From NCBI GenBank assembly GCA_001805695.1, contig MHGT01000012.1:9302-14479 (forward strand): 5,178 nt of DNA. Direction: 5' to 3'. Below the pieces are notes generated by a model. The model had not been told where the DNA came from. It did no database searches and saw only the letters and a program-made list of their open reading frames with translations. Position numbers and translations under genes: made by a program. Source of the stretch: Omnitrophica WOR_2 bacterium RIFCSPHIGHO2_02_FULL_67_20. GTDB lineage: Bacteria > Omnitrophota > Gorgyraeia > Aquiviventales > Aquiviventaceae. Below, piece by piece: positions 4,748 to 5,178 of this stretch (position 1 is the stretch's first letter; each line of letters starts with the position of its first letter).

Positions 4748-5178
4748 TTAGGCGCCCGGAAATTCCCTGATCCACTTTTGAATGCGTGGGTCCTCGGGAT
4801 GATGGGACACCTTCCCTTGACTGACGAAGCGCGCAAAGATTTGATAGGGGTCGTTCTTGTCCCCCTCCTTACGCAGACTACCTTTGTCGTTTAAATAGAG
4901 ATAGAGAATGATCTTTGGCGCCGTGGAGAATGCAAAGAATAATCGGTAACGCGCTAACCCCTGCTTGTACCGCCGATACTTTCTCAGCTCATTATGGAGT
5001 CGATAGGACGGATGGTTGGGATCCTGAGGAATGATGTCGAGCGTCGCGTCGTAGACCCTCTTGGCTAACTTCACGGTCTCGTGCTGCTTCAAGGCCTCGC
5101 GGTCGAGTGTCTTGCTCAGAGCTTCGATTTCCCGATTCAATGCGACCGTTCTCTGGAAGAAGAGATCATGGGCCTTCA
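4748..5178 (-). CDS. yhaV: YhaV-family type II toxin (5' end beyond the window)
   Basis: Probable RelE-superfamily ribonuclease toxin of the PrlF-YhaV system; in Escherichia coli YhaV cleaves mRNA and is neutralised by the AbrB-type antitoxin PrlF. The visible part is 142 codons ending in TAA at 4748. The match to YhaV is read by eye: RYRLFFAFSTAPKIILYLYLND aligns with the RYRLFF-FRYSEKEKVIILGWMND region of YhaV, and SLRKEGDKNDPYQIFARF with its TLRTYGKKTDAYTVF. The first in-window start is a TTG at 5140, but the frame stays open to the window edge and the codons before it read KAHDLFFQRTVALNREIEAL, which aligns with the YhaV N-terminus (YAHPCFQETYDALVAEVETL). The true start is therefore at or beyond the edge, and the gene is partial here. 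The antitoxin gene would be expected just off the right side. No terminator is evident in the 100 bases after the stop. Confidence 0.88.
   Translation of the reverse strand, partial: KAHDLFFQRTVALNREIEALSKTLDREALKQHETVKLAKRVYDATLDIIPQDPNHPSYRLHNELRKYRRYKQGLARYRLFFAFSTAPKIILYLYLNDKGSLRKEGDKNDPYQIFARFVSQGKVSHHPEDPRIQKWIREFPGA

Noticed and set aside
1..5178. CRISPR array, tRNA or rRNA genes
   Set aside because: I looked for regularly spaced direct repeats, cloverleaf genes with a CCA-type end and conserved rRNA words, and saw none. The multi-hairpin element at 2534-2639 lacks T-loop and anticodon features of a tRNA.

Overview
The window is GC-rich bacterial DNA. Every gene I can support lies on the minus strand, so transcription runs from high to low coordinates. 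In transcription order it holds: the 3' part of a YhaV-type toxin gene (4748 to the right edge), a Fic/DUF4172 protein gene (3414-4529), a two-gene XRE regulator / nucleotidyltransferase-like pair (2549-3127 and 1920-2525), and a large radical SAM protein gene (97-1827). No gene fixes the taxon. The GC content, codon use and the style of the radical SAM protein fit an environmental Gram-negative lineage such as Nitrospirota or a deltaproteobacterial group, but this is a guess. The mix of genes looks like an accessory island rather than a housekeeping region.

Three neighbouring units resemble toxin-antitoxin or autoregulated toxin modules: YhaV (its antitoxin would lie off the right edge), Fic with an N-terminal inhibitory-helix motif, and XRE + nucleotidyltransferase-like protein. 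They do not look like one operon, because Fic and XRE each have a readable promoter of their own. The XRE promoter (TTGATA-17-TATAGT) is overlapped by a perfect 18-bp palindrome that ends one base before the ATG, so the predicted leader is only about 7 nt and has no ribosome-binding site. The Fic promoter (TTGCAT-17-CATAAT) has a 17-bp palindrome at the predicted transcription start. Related GAAGCGATT words lie in the promoter spacer and over the ribosome-binding site. Two perfect 9-bp hairpins sit in its leader.

The most unusual structure is a ~106-bp nested inverted-repeat element (2534-2639) spanning the junction of the XRE and nucleotidyltransferase-like genes. Its ends form a perfect 14-bp inverted repeat and it contains two perfect 8-bp hairpins and one imperfect hairpin. 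It encodes the last 30 residues of the XRE protein. Its shape and its 3' flank (hairpin, then TTCAC) recall the right end / omega-RNA region of IS200/IS605 elements, although no tnpA or tnpB is present. I infer a captured mobile-element end.

The radical SAM gene is bracketed by copies of the word CTGGCACCTTTC: two tandem copies of its first 11 bases beyond its 3' end and one copy, inside a GGTGCC-T-GGCACC palindrome, upstream of its 5' end. This suggests it may be a separate unit from the toxin-like genes.
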